DNA of 64,000 nt, taken from Rhineura floridana. Its lineage: Eukaryota > Chordata > Lepidosauria > Squamata > Rhineuridae. The notes under the pieces were generated by a model, which was not told the origin of the DNA, searched no databases, and saw only the letters and a program-made list of their open reading frames with translations. Position 1 is the stretch's first letter. Every line of letters starts with the position of its first letter. Positions 24,076 through 36,600 of the stretch are shown here, piece after piece. A program made the position numbers and the translations under genes. The stretch spans positions 74,499,120 to 74,563,119 of the forward strand of contig NC_084482.1 in NCBI RefSeq assembly GCF_030035675.1, in the 5' to 3' direction.

Positions 24076-25182
24076 ATAACACTGGGAAAATGTGTCAAAA
24101 GGAAAACTAGGCACATGAAAATATAAAATAAAATTCCTATTTAATCGCTGCTTCAAGCATGTCCATTTCCTATGCTGCTGGCAAGTGTAGAAATGCTTGT
24201 GCCAATTGTGTGTGTAGACAATCCTGTTCAGCAAATGTCCTACGTGTGCACACAGTTATACACATACATGACTTCTGAAGCATTAAACAGCACCTCAGAC
24301 AAGTTCGCTGTGGATCTTTGTAGAATGCAGTTAAATCACTAAAATCATGCATTTATTACAATACTAACACTACATGGGCCTTGACCTGGAAGATACTATG
24401 ATATCACCCATCTACAGCAGATACTGCAATACTTCTGAATATTCCATCCTCACCATTTTATAACTGCCACCTTTGCTTATACCATCCTTTGATTCACATC
24501 AGAACAGCTGAAGGTGGAAGAAGCTGAAACATTTTGCTATAATTTGTTTTGTTAGTTAGAAGTTGTGGCTTACTGTTGCATATGTATACAGTGAAACTAT
24601 GAACTATCATATGTGACAACTGTGTATAGAATTCCTGCTTTCATTATTGGAAGCTGAACTGGAAGCACCCCCAACTTTAATACAGATGTTAGAGTTTCAG
24701 CTACTCTCTCCAGATTCTATCGTTACTTTGACAATCTTTGTGGAACATCTGTTCTCTGATTTGGCATAGATTTATCACCTCAACTTACCTGTCAGCCAGT
24801 TCTGAGCTGAGGATTACTTTGAATGTGTCTATTTTCCATTTGAAAAGGATCTCATATAGCAAATGGATTGCACCCTGTGTATTACATGAGATCACATACA
24901 TGTGTATTTCAGTGGTTAAGCTGCAATTCACTATAGCTTCCTAGGTATGTACCCTATATACACAAGCAATGAGTAATATGCATGTGCAATCATGAACTAT
25001 ATATAATTGAAGATCTATAAAAATGGGAATTTTGTCCTAAGTTAAAAGGTGGCTAGATATTACTCCTTTGGGGACTAAGATTCTTCATTTGAGTTTGTGA
25101 TGTCGCTATCCAAAGACAGGCTTCTTACATATGTGTAATATGCTTAAATACAGGGGGGAAATCCAACTTTTAATTTAAAAAA

Positions 25183-25325
25183 TAGGGTTGTATCCAGTGA
25201 AGTTAGCACAAGGACTTCTGCCTGTGAAATGGACTTTCTTTTCTCTGTGTACCTCCCCAAATCTGCTTCAGATGATTGAGGAAGGCCTTCTGCTAATGGG
25301 ACACCTTAGTTGGATACAACCCTGA
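25183..25325. mobile_element. small foldback MITE
   Basis: Left end 'tagggttgtatcca' (25183-25196) is matched by the reverse complement 'tggatacaacccta/g' at 25311-25324. The element is about 143 bp with no coding capacity. Confidence 0.65.
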
Positions 25326-27786
25326 ATATTTTTAGTGCCCTTGCTAGCCTACAATAATAATCTATTGTATTTCCTAACTATTAAATCTGCATAACTGGGT
25401 CTATTCTTACATTAACACTTCCACTGTACTGAAAACATTCTGGGGCAGCTGAACTTTGAATTTGTTAGGTACTGTTTTCCATGATTGTCAAATAGCTGAG
25501 CTCTAGATCTGATTTTAACTTTTATTTTATTAGTTGGACAACATTAGTGAAGTCTTGGGAAATGAGGTAAATTCTCATATTCAAAAAGATGGCAGTGCTG
25601 CTGAAGGAGAAGGCAGAGTGGTGTACTTTCAGTCTTGTAGTCATGTGAGTGCCCCTTTTTAAGGAGAGGCAGTTTTGCCCCAAAGTCCCAAGAAGCAAAC
25701 ACAACTGCCCAAAGTGGAGGACCTAAGCTGGAAAGTGGTTCAGCTTGGCTCTTTTATTGCAAATACAACCTATAACCTGAGTGGGAAAACTGCTGCTGTA
25801 GAATAATACATGTGTGGCCTAAGGAAGTGTATCTGCATTCTCATCAAGACATATAGCTGCTAGATGCATTTAGTCAAATGGTGTATCTGCAAGAAGTTCA
25901 ACAAGAGGATGAGGAAGAGGTTGTTTAACACAATCTTATGCTGCTGCTGCTGCCTTGATCTAAATGTCCCTTCCTTCCTCTTCCCCTCCAAATGGTGGAT
26001 ATATTAGCAATAATTCTGCTCTAATACACCACTGTTTTTGATCATGCTTCCTGTGGGGTGAGCCCTTTCTATGTCCTGTCAGTTCACACAGCTTTTTCCT
26101 GTGAAGGGGAGTAAAGGCTGAGCTGAAGTCCCAAAAGCAAAGCATTCCAAAGCACAAGCCGCTTAATTTATATATGCTATTGCACCAGCTCCATCAAGCT
26201 ACTCAAGCCAGTAAACTGCTTAAATGTTAAGGTTTTGTCCTGCATTTCAAGAAACTTCTTCATTTGTTGAAAGTATTTAGCTGCTGGCTGCCAAAAAGTC
26301 CCAAAGCAGCCTTGTCTCTGTGCAGCAGAATGAGGAGGGTAGAGAAGTAGGTGGTGGATAACATTTTGAATTCTCTACAGGTAGAAAGAGAGAGCAGCCT
26401 CCTTTCAGAGTATTTTATACGAGAGAGGACAAAACCAAAGTGATAGAGTCCATTATCTGCTGCAGGTGTGGACCAGATGCCCTTGAGCTAAACTGTAAAT
26501 AAGTAAGTGCCAAGAGACTTAATTTTAGGAAGCTCAATCAGCTAGCAGCCAAGAAGAGTGACAGAAGCTTCATGTTACACATACAGTAGACTATGGTGGT
26601 AGAATGAACTCACCAGTTCCAGTGACTGTAAGCCATATATCACTTTTTTATGTCTGAAGAAAAGTTAATACAAGAAGAGTAGAAGCTTGAGTAGTGATAG
26701 TTCTTAGTGCCCAGAGAGGGTGACTCGTGTAGTCCTCCAGATGTTGTCGGACTCCCAGCTCCATCAGCCCCAACCAGCAGAGCCAATTGGTAGGGAAGAT
26801 GGAAACCATATTCCTATAATTTCTGTATGACTACAAGTTCCCTATTCCTAGCTACACCTAGCTTTCTACAGTGTAGAAAGGCACAGAATAGCAACTGGGT
26901 AGGTTGCAGCCTAATCTATCTCACAGGATTGTTATGAGGATAAAAGATGAGGGGAGAGAACTATGGATGCCAGCCGAGGAAGAGTGGGATAATCAAGGTA
27001 GCCCAAGACATTTCACTACCTTGAGATGGGGCAGCAAATCTCCCGCCTTCAACACCAATCTTTGAGGTGCATTATACCAATGAACAAACACAGAATTGAT
27101 TTTAATGGGATGTTTTTTCTAGGTAGGGCAAACACAATCAACACTACTATACTGTCTTCTCATATAGCCCAAGATATGGATCCTCCAAATCCAAAGAGCT
27201 ATGGCAGGGCTAGTGCTGAATATTTATTCGAGAACACAGTATAGCCTTATACTGTGCATGCTTTTTTGAGCTACCACTTCTGTCTCACTTTGCCTTAATA
27301 GTAGAATGAGCCCTGAGGATAATTACTCAGAAGCAGAAGTAAGCTCCATTATGTTCAGTGGGCCTACTCCTAGGTAACCAGTTCCACCCTGCACTGATTT
27401 GGTCAAACCCAATCTCATTGATTGCAATGGCCACTGACTCCAAATATAGAAATTATAAAAAAATTAGAGGAACTTTGATGTATTTAAATAGGAGGTGGTG
27501 TCTATCAGTCTGTCAAGGTTAGCTGGAGCCACCCCATACTTCCTGATTTTGGAGGGTTCTTGGGCAAGTCACCCTCAATGCCCCCCTCCCTGAGTCTGTG
27601 GGCAGCAGATCCAGGGGGGCTCTTATCAGTGAGTCCCTTGCTCTGAAAGGGGTCCTTGACGTCCAATCTTTCAAGACAGCCCTCCCACCCGCCTGCCCTC
27701 AAATAATTGTTTATCCTATTGCCAAACATGGAGGAAGACGATATTATTATTATTAGTCGCTTGACACCTGAAGATCCCCAGTGACT

Positions 27787-28326
27787 TGTGTGTGTTATGC
27801 GCCTTCAAGTTGATTTCACCTTATGGTGACCCTATGAATCAGCGACCTCCAATAGCATCTGTTATAAACCACCCTGTTCAGATCTTGTAAGTTCAGGTCT
27901 GTGGCTTCCTTTATGGAATCAATCCATTATTTGTTTGGCCTTCCCCTTCCTACTGTCTTTTCTAGCGAATCATATCTACTCATTATGTGTCCAAAGTATG
28001 ATAACCTCAGTTTCATCATTTTAGCTTCTAGTGATAAATGTAAATGTACTGCCTTCAAGTCGATTCCGACTTATGGCGATCCTATGAATAGGGTTTTCAT
28101 GAGGCTGACAGGCAGTGACTGGCCCAAGGTCACCCAGTGAGTTTCATGGCTGTGTAGGGATTCAAACCGTGGTCTCCCAGGTCGTAGTCCAACATCTTAA
28201 CCTGATAGTTTTGACTTAATTTGCTCTTGTTATTGTTATGTGCCTTCAAGTCGATTACGACTTATGGCGATCCTATGAATCAGTGACGTCCAATAGAATC
28301 TGCCATGAACCACCCTGTTCAGATAG
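27787..28326 (-). mobile_element. BovB 3' end pieces with nested SINE
   Basis: 27787-28034 is a BovB 3' terminus on the minus strand. It continues at about 28203-28225 after a SINE interruption. A second BovB tail then begins at about 28226 and runs to about 28326. These are terminal pieces without coding regions. The pieces align in order with the copies at 11.44 and 42.03 kb. Confidence 0.8.
28036..28202 (-). repeat. Sauria-type SINE nested in BovB
   Basis: Minus-strand SINE: the tail ('gccttcaagtcgattccgac') is at the left, then a deletion of the core, the body ('cagtgactggcccaaggtca') and a head with a B-box-like 'ggattcaaacc' reverse complement. It is flanked by short 'tgata' repeats in the host BovB sequence (about 28030-28034 and 28203-28207). 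Confidence 0.8.
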
Positions 28327-28339
28327 GGCAATTCGATAT

Positions 28340-29120
28340 AATTACAATGGTATAGCTGCGCGGCCTCTCCCTTTCCACCGAGTTCTGCTGATAAGCGTCA
28401 AGCTCCGGATGACTTGCCCCCTCCGCTCCCAATAGCTAATTCGCCTCCGGCTCAGACCACGCCCGGCCTTCTGCCTTCTCATTGGTTCTTAGTGGACTGC
28501 AGTGACAGAGCTGACCACTAGAAGGCAATGAGAATACAGACAAGAGCTGAACATAATGGAGGAAGGAGGCGGGTTCATATAACAGTGCTTGTACTTGAAT
28601 GAAGTATTATCCCCGAAAGTTCTTCCTGGATGGTACTTTCCATCCATTCCTCCCTCTTCAAAGATAGTATGTTCCATTCGTCCGTATTTCTGTTCTGCGC
28701 CCCATTCCGGCCCCTTCCATTGCACCTTGAAGGGGGGGGCTTGATCTGAAAGAGCCGGAATGTTCTGCTTTAGGAGAATAAGCTGTGATTAGTCGAAGAA
28801 GTATGCGAAGCGTGCTCTGATTGGTTAGTAGGCGAGGTTTGGGGTCCCGCCTCCTGCTGAGGAACAGGCCTGGCGGTGCTGGGTTGTAGTTTGGCTGAGG
28901 GACGGGCCCGGCGAAGAAGGGAACGCTGGTAAGAAGACGGGAAGGGTGGTACGTTGTTGAGGAGAGGGCTTCGGGGCAGTGGTGTGGTTCCGTTGACGAG
29001 AGGGGGTTTAGGTGTGTGTGGGGGGCGCATTAGAGGAAGGAAGTTTTTTTTTTTTGTAAGACTGAATTGAGGATTGAAGGAAGAACCCAGGAGTCCTGGA
29101 ATCCTGCGCTCTTCCCCCGA
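28340..29120 (+). promoter_or_regulatory. CpG-rich region, candidate GIPC1 promoter and exon 1
   Basis: This is the only strongly GC/CpG-rich patch between the two genes. It carries inverted CCAAT boxes (about 28482-28487 and 28820-28824), a CCACGCCC box near 28459 and no TATA box. A consensus donor CTG|GTAAGA is at 28929, so a non-coding exon ending at 28928 could splice to the acceptor before 37047. The link to GIPC1 is inferred from position and strand only. Confidence 0.5.
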
Positions 29121-32100
29121 TCCCCACCCCGCGGGAGCAAGCTTCCTGCCTGTTTGCACATGCAGAAAGCCCAGCCGGGGTTGCCTGGATACAAAATATG
29201 TAGGAAAGTGCAGGTGCCCCTGAGACAGCTTGGTAGAGGGATTTGCCAGTTCGAGCGAGAGCCCGGATTCCTGGGTTCTCTGAATGGAGTGCTGGGTGGG
29301 TTGCGACTTAAGTTACAGTTTTTCTAAGTATACTAAGAGTTTTTCTCCTCTCGCCCTTCGCGCCCACACACTTATTAAAAAGGGTAGGCGGATAAATAAA
29401 TGTTCATGTGCGTCACTTAGGTAACTTGAGATAGGTGAAACGTTTCTGAAACCTCCCTGTATGGTTAACTTGATTAATTGATTAGAGAAAACGTCATCCG
29501 TTTTATTATAATAAGGTGATTTAACAAGTGATTGATACAGATAGACCCACTTGTTCAAAAATGTACTGCCTGTCTTCACCTCTTGTTGCTTCTGATGCCA
29601 GTAAGCTAGGAGTGTGTGCTGGCAGGTTACCTCTGTGTTATTGATGGGAAGATTAGTTTCATGACTGATACTACCTCCACCCCCCTTTTGTTGTAGTTTA
29701 GGAATTGAGGGAAAGCTGGTAGCAACACCCATATGTTTAATAGCAGAGGAAATGGACTTTCCTGTCGTTTTGAATGGCATTTAACATCCTTCCAGTGAGG
29801 TCAGCAGTTCTTCTTAAATCTTTCTCTTAAATTGAACGCAGCATTCTCTCTTATGGATTCCATCTCTCCTAGCTGAAGGTTAGAAGGTGTTCCTCTGTAC
29901 TTTTGATGGATCATGATTGGCTCTGTAGTGTGAGGTGTTGGGCTTTCCCCCTTTTTATTGCTATAGCTAGTTTGTTTAGGGTGCCACATTTGAGGAAGTT
30001 GGGGAATTGTGCTCTGTAATCTAGCTGGTATTGATCAACTGGCAACTGCCTCCAGTTTTAACTTCAGAGGCATTCTGAAGCGTATTGCACCATCCTATCT
30101 AGGTCAAAAGGGATGCACACAGTCTACTGCCCCACCAACCCCACACCATTTTCATAGAGGGTGGGGGGTGGGCAGGTAGGTGGGTGCTTGGCAGGCATAA
30201 CCTATCACCAGAGTTGTGTGAAATCTGACAATAGAGCCCACAAGTGAGGAATATTACATTTGACTCTCAAGAATCTCTGCTGCTGGTTCTTAAGCTACTT
30301 GCCAAGAGAACCTTACAAATGTATGAAGGTTGGAAAGGCTCAAATTATGTTTGAAAGGACTTCTATATGTCATGGTGTGGCAACTGGCACCATACACAGT
30401 CCTTTCCTTTCCTGTAGCCACAGTGTTCTAGCCCCCTCTCCTGCTGGCTTTTTCAACCTCCCATCAATTCCCCTCTGGTTTTCCATTGTTTGCCCAATAT
30501 TCCAAATTCTTTGAAGCTTTGAATCTAGTAGGAGGAATATTGATGAAAAAGGAGTAAATATGGGCAAACGTCCATAATATATTCTGATAACAGGCCATTT
30601 GTGTCTTTGTAGAATGCACTCAGCCCATGGTGTAATGTTGTTACTGGTGAGGCATGAACTGGAATATCCATGCAGATATGTACAATGTAGTCCACCCTTT
30701 TTCTCCATCCTGCCATTTCACACTCTCTCCCTACCTGGTATGCCTAGAACCTCAATCACTTATCACCAAGAGGTCACTGGTCACCTGTCACCAGTTCCTG
30801 AAGCAGGAAACTGCCCGCTGTAGGGCGATGTGCCATTTGTTGTCTTCCCCTGCTGAACCCAGGAAGCAGAAGCAGGGAGGAGCCCTGATGACTTTTCTAA
30901 CCATCTTTCCTTTCTAAATATTCATCAGAGTAGTAAAACAAGATTGTTGAAACATCTCCCCACCGCTACAATGATGTTAGTGAAGAACAACTTTGCTCAC
31001 GTGCTTTATTGGCCTAGGATATAGCAAGTGTCTCTTATAATGTATTATAGTATTAGAAAGAATAACCAGGCTAGTTAGGCTGTAGCTCTGCTGATAAGGA
31101 TTTGAGAGTAATTGTGAATCACAAATTGAACATGGTATATTGTAAAAACAGCAAACGGTTTTCTGTAATACATGAGGTGTTCTGTACAAGACATTTGAAA
31201 TGATATTGTGTCTCCATTTCAATCTTGTTAACATGCAGGAGTAATATTAAACACAACCCTCTCCCACCTATTCCTTCTCTCACCAATCCCTGTTATCTCC
31301 TTCCACCTTTGTCCTCTTGGTCTTACTGACATAGTAAGCCATCTGGGCAGGAGCTACTTTTATATGTGAGGTCTGTGCAGTGTCTCACATAGACAATTAA
31401 AAAAAAATTAAATAGTGGTAATGATAACAACAGCTGCTGGGGCACACTTCAAAGGAAAGATATGATCAAGAACTTCTAACTTGAGCAAGTCCTCTTGAAC
31501 TCAATGAGCTACCTTGAAGTAAGCATACAGACAAGATTTGAAAGTTGGGGATAGGTGATGATGGAAAGAAAATTTTATCACTAAGTTATGGGTTGTGGAA
31601 GCACATTTTATTTTAATATTAAAAGCAACAGTTAAGAAACAGGTGGAAGTTGACCAATCCTGTTTCTAATAGCAGGAAACAAAGGCTTTGTTAAAAATTT
31701 AGAAAACAAATCCTTAGCTGTGAAAGCAGTGGTGATATATGGCCAGCTATTTAGCAAATTCATGGCCGCCTTCATTAGAGAGTTTAAGAGGAGGTTTGGC
31801 AAGCATCCTTATTGTTCAGGCCTAGGTAAAGTAATTCCTATCTTAATGCAAAGGCTTTACTACAGAGATCCATTAGAGACCTCCAGTTATTCAGGGCTTA
31901 GCATTTTAACGCCTATCCTTGTCAATTGCAGACAAATCTATAGTTCATTGTGGAATGTCAGCAAAACTGAGTGAATATCTACAAGGAATTTATGGAGTAG
32001 ATCTCTGAAGTTATGTGGATCACCCCAAAACTGCACATTGTGCTTCAAGCAAGCCAAATCTTGAAATCCCAGGGGTACTGTATGGTAGTTCAAGCCTGGA

Positions 32101-32418
32101 TGTGTTAGTCTCTCAAAATGAATTGCTTTATAGGTAAAGATTATAGTTTTAAGTTAGCTACAGCTGTTCCTATAAAATAACATACCATCTTACCGTCTGT
32201 AGTTCTGTTATGTTGGAATCTGTCAGCACGTTGTCTCCTGTATGTCTGTTTTTAGACAAATTAAAATTCAGCACTCATGAGCCTTGGCAGGAACCAAGTG
32301 CTTATAGTTAATTCCACAGCTTATAAATGCCTACAGTCTTGGTGGATTGAAGCTTTGGAGAGTATAATTATGTTGTTCTTTACAATTGTTTGAAACATAA
32401 CGAAAGATCAGAATATTA
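29121..32418. other. gene-free stretch (putative GIPC1 intron)
   Basis: No coding exon is recognised. A small dispersed fragment ('ctcttgaactcaatgagct') occurs at about 31490-31530. The rest is AT-rich and unassigned. Confidence 0.5.
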
Positions 32419-32622
32419 TGAAATCAGGAGGACTGGGAAATCCAGGTTCAAATCGCCACTCAGCCATGAAGCTCACTCAGTGACCCTGGGCCTATCATCA
32501 TCTCTCAGCTTGACTACCTCTACAGGGGTGCTGTAAGGATAAAAGGAGGAGGAGGAGGGAGAACCATGTTTGCCTCAGTAAGCTCCTTGGAAGAAAGACA
32601 GGATATACATGTAATAATAAAA
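32419..32622 (+). repeat. tRNA-derived SINE with L2-type tail
   Basis: The B-box-like 'ggttcaaatcgcc' at about 32447 is followed by the shared SINE body ('gaagctcactcagtgaccct'), then 'ggggtgctgtaaggataaaa' and the tail 'ctccttggaagaaagacagg' with 'tatacatgtaataataaa'. The head is shared with the Sauria type but the 3' end is different, so another LINE (L2-like) is the likely mobiliser. Confidence 0.7.
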
Positions 32623-33184
32623 GGGCATGGGAGTATGGTCTCTGGAAATCTTTGGGAGAGAAGCCAAAGGGGCTGCAAGTGTAAAATTGTGCATTGGTCT
32701 CTGGGAGCTGAAAATGATGGGATGAGCCAGACCACAGTGGAGCATGCAGCATAGAAGGAGCAAAATATTTCTTTGAAAATAGCTACGTTAGGCTATGGGG
32801 CGGTATACAAGTGCAGTAAATGTTGAAGGGGCAGTGTTGTTGGCAGCAGTGTTTTGGCAATGTTGAAAGGCGCGCTTAGAACGTGGAATGTTTTGTCCTG
32901 TAGTTTGTTTTAGCTGTTCTTCAGTGTGGAGCAGTCGCAGGTTTGGCTGAGTTCCCTTGCTGTCCCACCCTCTAGGGAACACCCTGTAGCTAGTTTCTCT
33001 GCTCTGAATCAACTTGCAAAGGCATGCTCCACCCTGATTTCAGCCAGACGTTGGAGGCTCCCTAGCCGGAAGGGCCCCTCCTGTGCCAGCCTCTTCCACT
33101 TGCACGTTCCCATAGATTGGTTTGGGGATGCACATAAATCAGCAGAAAGGCATCCTGCAAATTACTAAATGACTTTTCCCATTA

Positions 33185-33330
33185 TTTTATTTATTTATTT
33201 ATTTATACCCCGCCTTATGGCCAAAAGGCCCTCAAGGCGGCTTACAAGACAAACACATCAATACATCAATAAAACAATAAAATTTACAAAATTAAATAAC
33301 AATAACATTATTTTTTTTTAAAAAACAGCG
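33185..33330 (-). repeat. L2-type 3' tail with (TTTA)n
   Basis: Minus strand gives 'gtaagccgccttgagg' then 'ggcggggtataaataaata' with a tetranucleotide run at 33188-33206. The upstream body is AT-rich and not recognised. Confidence 0.65.
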
Positions 33331-33499
33331 ATTATCACACACACACATCAGGGTGTAGAAGCAGGGTAGCATAGATGGTTCTGGCCTCCAGTTTCTTCCT
33401 GTCCACCATCACAATAGCTGACAAGGAGTGGATATTTGATTCCATAGCTAAAAGCAGCAGTTAGCAGGACATGGATAAATTCCAACAAAGGGGTGTCCC

Positions 33500-33680
33500 C
33501 AAAGAAGCTCTTTATTCCGTGCTGTGGCTGTCAAAAGCCGTCGCTTTTCCCTCTCCTCCTCTTTTGTGCCACCAAGGCCTGTGAGGGGAGTGTGTGAGGC
33601 CTCCCGCCCGGCCGCCTGCCTGCCTGCCTGCCTGTCTTACTCGCTGGCTGAGGGGGTGGCAGCGGCCATGTTGTTAGAAC
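33500..33680. other. GC-rich patch, function unknown
   Basis: A locally GC-rich stretch with a (GCCT)n run at about 33612-33635 and 'gcagcggccatg'. It could be a 5' non-coding exon or a second small promoter of GIPC1, but no splice signal pair was convincing. Confidence 0.25.
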
Positions 33681-33869
33681 TAAAGGCCTTGACAGCTAGA
33701 CTTTCTCCTCCTAATTTTTAAAAAACTTTGGCTTATTTATATCTTTATCTGATAGCATTTACTTACTGGTTGTTCCTGTTTCAGTGAGTAGTTCTTGCAG
33801 AAACAAGTCCGGGACTAGTAGTATTCATAATAAATGTTTGTATTGTGGAGCAGGGGGCAGTACTGACTA

Positions 33870-34130
33870 CCACTCGGCATATGCTCAGAGGCACGTTACC
33901 AAATTCTTCCAAGCTACACAGGAAGTGGATTGGACTGTGAGCAACCAACCCAAATTGTGTTTGCATTTTGACAAATTTGTAGGGCAGTACAATATCTGAG
34001 AGAGGAGGTCAGGCCTCCTGTTTTCCTGGTGCATTCACTATAGCTGCCCAATTTCCTTGCTTTTTAAGTTTTGATAGAAATATTTGTTGGCAATAGGTAC
34101 GTTTTTAAACCGCAAGGTTTTTTTTGCCTA
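33870..34130 (+). repeat. dispersed repeat of unknown class, copy 2
   Basis: Partner of 5077-5355 in the opposite orientation. It shares the 'acaggaagtgga', 'caaattgtgtttgcattttg' and 'tgcattcactatagctgccc' segments in the same relative order. It belongs to no family I can name. Confidence 0.65.
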
Positions 34131-34254
34131 TTAATGAATATAGCCTGTGATGTGAATGATGAGAGACAATCATCGTCTCTTCCCCACTCCACCCCACCTC
34201 AAGAAAAAATGGCCTGCACTGTTTTATGGCCTTCTTCATTTTTTTTTTAAATGT

Positions 34255-34617
34255 TTTAGTGGTGAACTCCAGAATCTGTAAGTTCAAATCCCACTCGTGT
34301 CTCCTGGGTGTCATGGGCCAGCTAAAGATCATCCCCACAGTGAGTGGCTCAGGGGTTATGTGCCCTGCCACCTGTGCAGCCGTGGGCAAGTTGCATAGTC
34401 CCAAGGAGCCCAGTTGCCCCCCAGCTGGCAGTTGCGGACAGGAAGGGGCTGGCTTGTGCAGCTGTGCCAAGCTGAGCAGGCCCTAGCCAGCTGGGGAGGA
34501 CTAGCCTCAGAGGGAGGCAATGGTAAACTCCCTCTGAATACCACTTACCATGAAAACTCTATTCATAGGGTAGCCATAAGTCGGGATCAACTTGAAGGCA
34601 GTCCGTTTCCATTTTTC
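34255..34617 (+). repeat. long composite SINE, copy 1 (head truncated)
   Basis: Starts inside the tRNA-like head ('agttcaaatccc' B-box region at about 34282), then carries the long GC-rich middle module (about 34325-34500), the core ('ggcaatggtaaactccct') and the BovB-like tail ('gccataagtcgggatcaact'). Same architecture as 49206-49598. Confidence 0.85.
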
Positions 34618-36144
34618 CTCCCACAGGGTACTCCTTCAGCACTGGAACACTGGCCTTGTGTTTTTTCTTTTTTCTTTTTAAGTGGCGAACACTAGCAGAA
34701 CCTCCTTTTGCAATGGCCCACCATTTTATGAACCATTTGCTTTTATTTTCCTTCATTGTTCTAAGGGTGTGCTGTTTCCCCCTTGGGTGCTGGAATGCAC
34801 CCTGATTTGTGTTTTGTTCACAGTTTTTTAAGGGAGGCAAATAGCAGAGCAGTTACACTGCTGCCCAGAACCTGAGTTCTACAACCTTTGTTCATGAAGA
34901 GAATAAATACATTCAGATACCATTTCATGGATAAAAGCAGCTTTAGGTTTACTGAGGCAGTTAAGCAAGTACATGTATACAATGGCTAAATGGAGTCTGG
35001 CTATCATTATTCACTTCTGGACTATCATGGAGTGATGAAATCTAGGTGATGCGATAGCAACTCAGTTTGCCTAATAAATTGATTCATTTAAACTTGTTAC
35101 CCACCTTCCCCCCTCCCAGTTAATAGAAAATTTGCAAAAACATGAGAGATCACAATTTATTTGCATCTCTTCTGTGAGCATTTTATTAAGCAAGCAATGT
35201 TCCCAGAGGTTGACCCAGGTATCTTTAAATTACATGTTAATGTAATGTTAAAACAACCCCCCCCCCAGTTCACATATAGCCCTGATTCATCCTGTCACTA
35301 GTAACTTAGAACAGCTAGAATATTCTCTCTTCAGCAGACAGCAAAATCTTGTCTGTGTGATGCAACCTCCAACTTGAATTCATTGATAGACTTTCTGTGT
35401 TTTACAATATTTCAGCATGCTGTAAGGCTTTCAGCAAGCAAGGCTAGAAACCTTTGGCTTCAGGTGAAACTCAGGAGAGTAAGGTGAGGGGACAAGGACA
35501 ATTGTAACATCAGTATATGGCAAAGGGATAAAAGTCTAGACCCATATGCCTATGTACCTGTGTGCACACACTCATCAGACAGAGTTTCAGCAGTCAGACA
35601 ACCACAAAGAGATTAGCCGTATCTAGAGAGCTTGAGCTATCTATGACCTACTGAGATCAGTGATGCGAGGCAGAAAATTTTCCAAAATGGAAGAATTTTC
35701 AGTGCTTTATTTTTCTGTGGAAATTTTTCCTTTTCATAAGTCATTGGTAACAATTAATGATTGCCTGTGGCAAGTAAATGTTAGACAAGCTTGGCAGTTT
35801 CAAAGTTTGTAATTTTGTTAAATATGAGCAAAAAACTCCCTAAATTAAATCAGATGCAAACTGAAAATTTCACATGTAAGTTACCTTAATTTGCATAGGG
35901 AAAATTTCCAGTACAACATTCTCTGGAAAACCCACATTACTAGCTGAGATGATTGTGCATTTTAAGGGTATACTACTACAACTCTTGTCTGGGTCATGTA
36001 TGCCAATTATCAAGAGGAACCATATAGATCAATAGTATTGTAGTTTGGCCCCTTTGCAGTTATCTGGTTCAGTTGATAGTGTTGTCTTACCTACCATATT
36101 TCAACAGAGTTTGCTGTGGCGGCTGGTCTGGGTGTTACATTTCC
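34618..36144. other. gene-free stretch
   Basis: No gene or clear repeat is recognised. A C10 run lies at about 35259-35268. Confidence 0.45.
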
Positions 36145-36320
36145 ATAGGAACGTGAAAGCTGCTTTATACTAAGTTATACCATATTGTCTGCACTGACTG
36201 GCAGCAGCTCTCCGTGCTTTCAGACAGGAGTCATTTCCAACCCTGCCTGGAGATGTCAGGGACTGAACCAGGGACTTTCTGCATACAAAGCAGATGCTTT
36301 ACCACTACGCTATGGGCCTC
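36145..36320 (-). repeat. tRNA(Ala)-like SINE, minus strand
   Basis: On the minus strand the head has a perfect A box (TAGCGTAGTGG) and a B-box-like GGTTCAGTCC, with an Ala-like anticodon arm. It is followed by 'ctccaggcagggttgg' and 'ctgccagtcagtgcagac' and a terminal 'agcagctttcacgttcctatg'-type end (shown in part). About 175 bp. This is a separate SINE family from the Sauria type. Confidence 0.75.
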
Positions 36321-36529
36321 TCCCTTCCTGAGCGAAGCCCAGGGGAATCCAGAGCACCCACGCAGCATAGTTGTTTGCTCTTCTTCCCGTGATGTGTGTG
36401 CCTTTGAGTTGGAACTTGTAGAGCTCCTGTACAAAAGCCTTAATGTGGCTGGTTAGGCCCCTGTTGATTGCCTAGATAAGCCCCTAGTTTCCGCAGCGAG
36501 GCAAAATGTCCCCAAGACATTGAGCAGCC

Positions 36530-36600
36530 ATTTTATTTATTTTATTTTATTATTTGATTTATATCCCGCCCTTTCTCCCAGCAGAAGCCCAATTTGCCTG
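36530..36600 (-). repeat. L2-type 3' tail
   Basis: Minus strand reads 'gggcttctgctgggag', 'aaagggcgggatataaat', then an A/T-rich tail. Terminal fragment only. Confidence 0.65.

Larger units (their letters stand above)
23117..27786. other. intergenic, no gene recognised
   Basis: Short repeat remnants only: a CR1 3' end at 23985-24075, a foldback MITE at 25183-25325, a palindromic MITE half at about 26725-26790, a SINE tail fragment ('ctcacaggattgttatgaggataaaa') at about 26915-26960, and a dispersed 'cagtgggcctactcctaggtaa' piece at about 27310-27375. Short open frames show no domains. Confidence 0.55.

Noticed and set aside
28770-29159. 129-residue minus-strand frame in the CpG-rich block
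   Set aside because: GC-rich sequence lowers stop frequency; the peptide is Pro/Ser-rich without domain, and a plus-strand promoter/exon reading explains the block better.
36250-36320. A functional tRNA gene
   Set aside because: A and B boxes are present but the acceptor stem is not completed and SINE body sequence follows, so it is a tRNA-derived SINE head.
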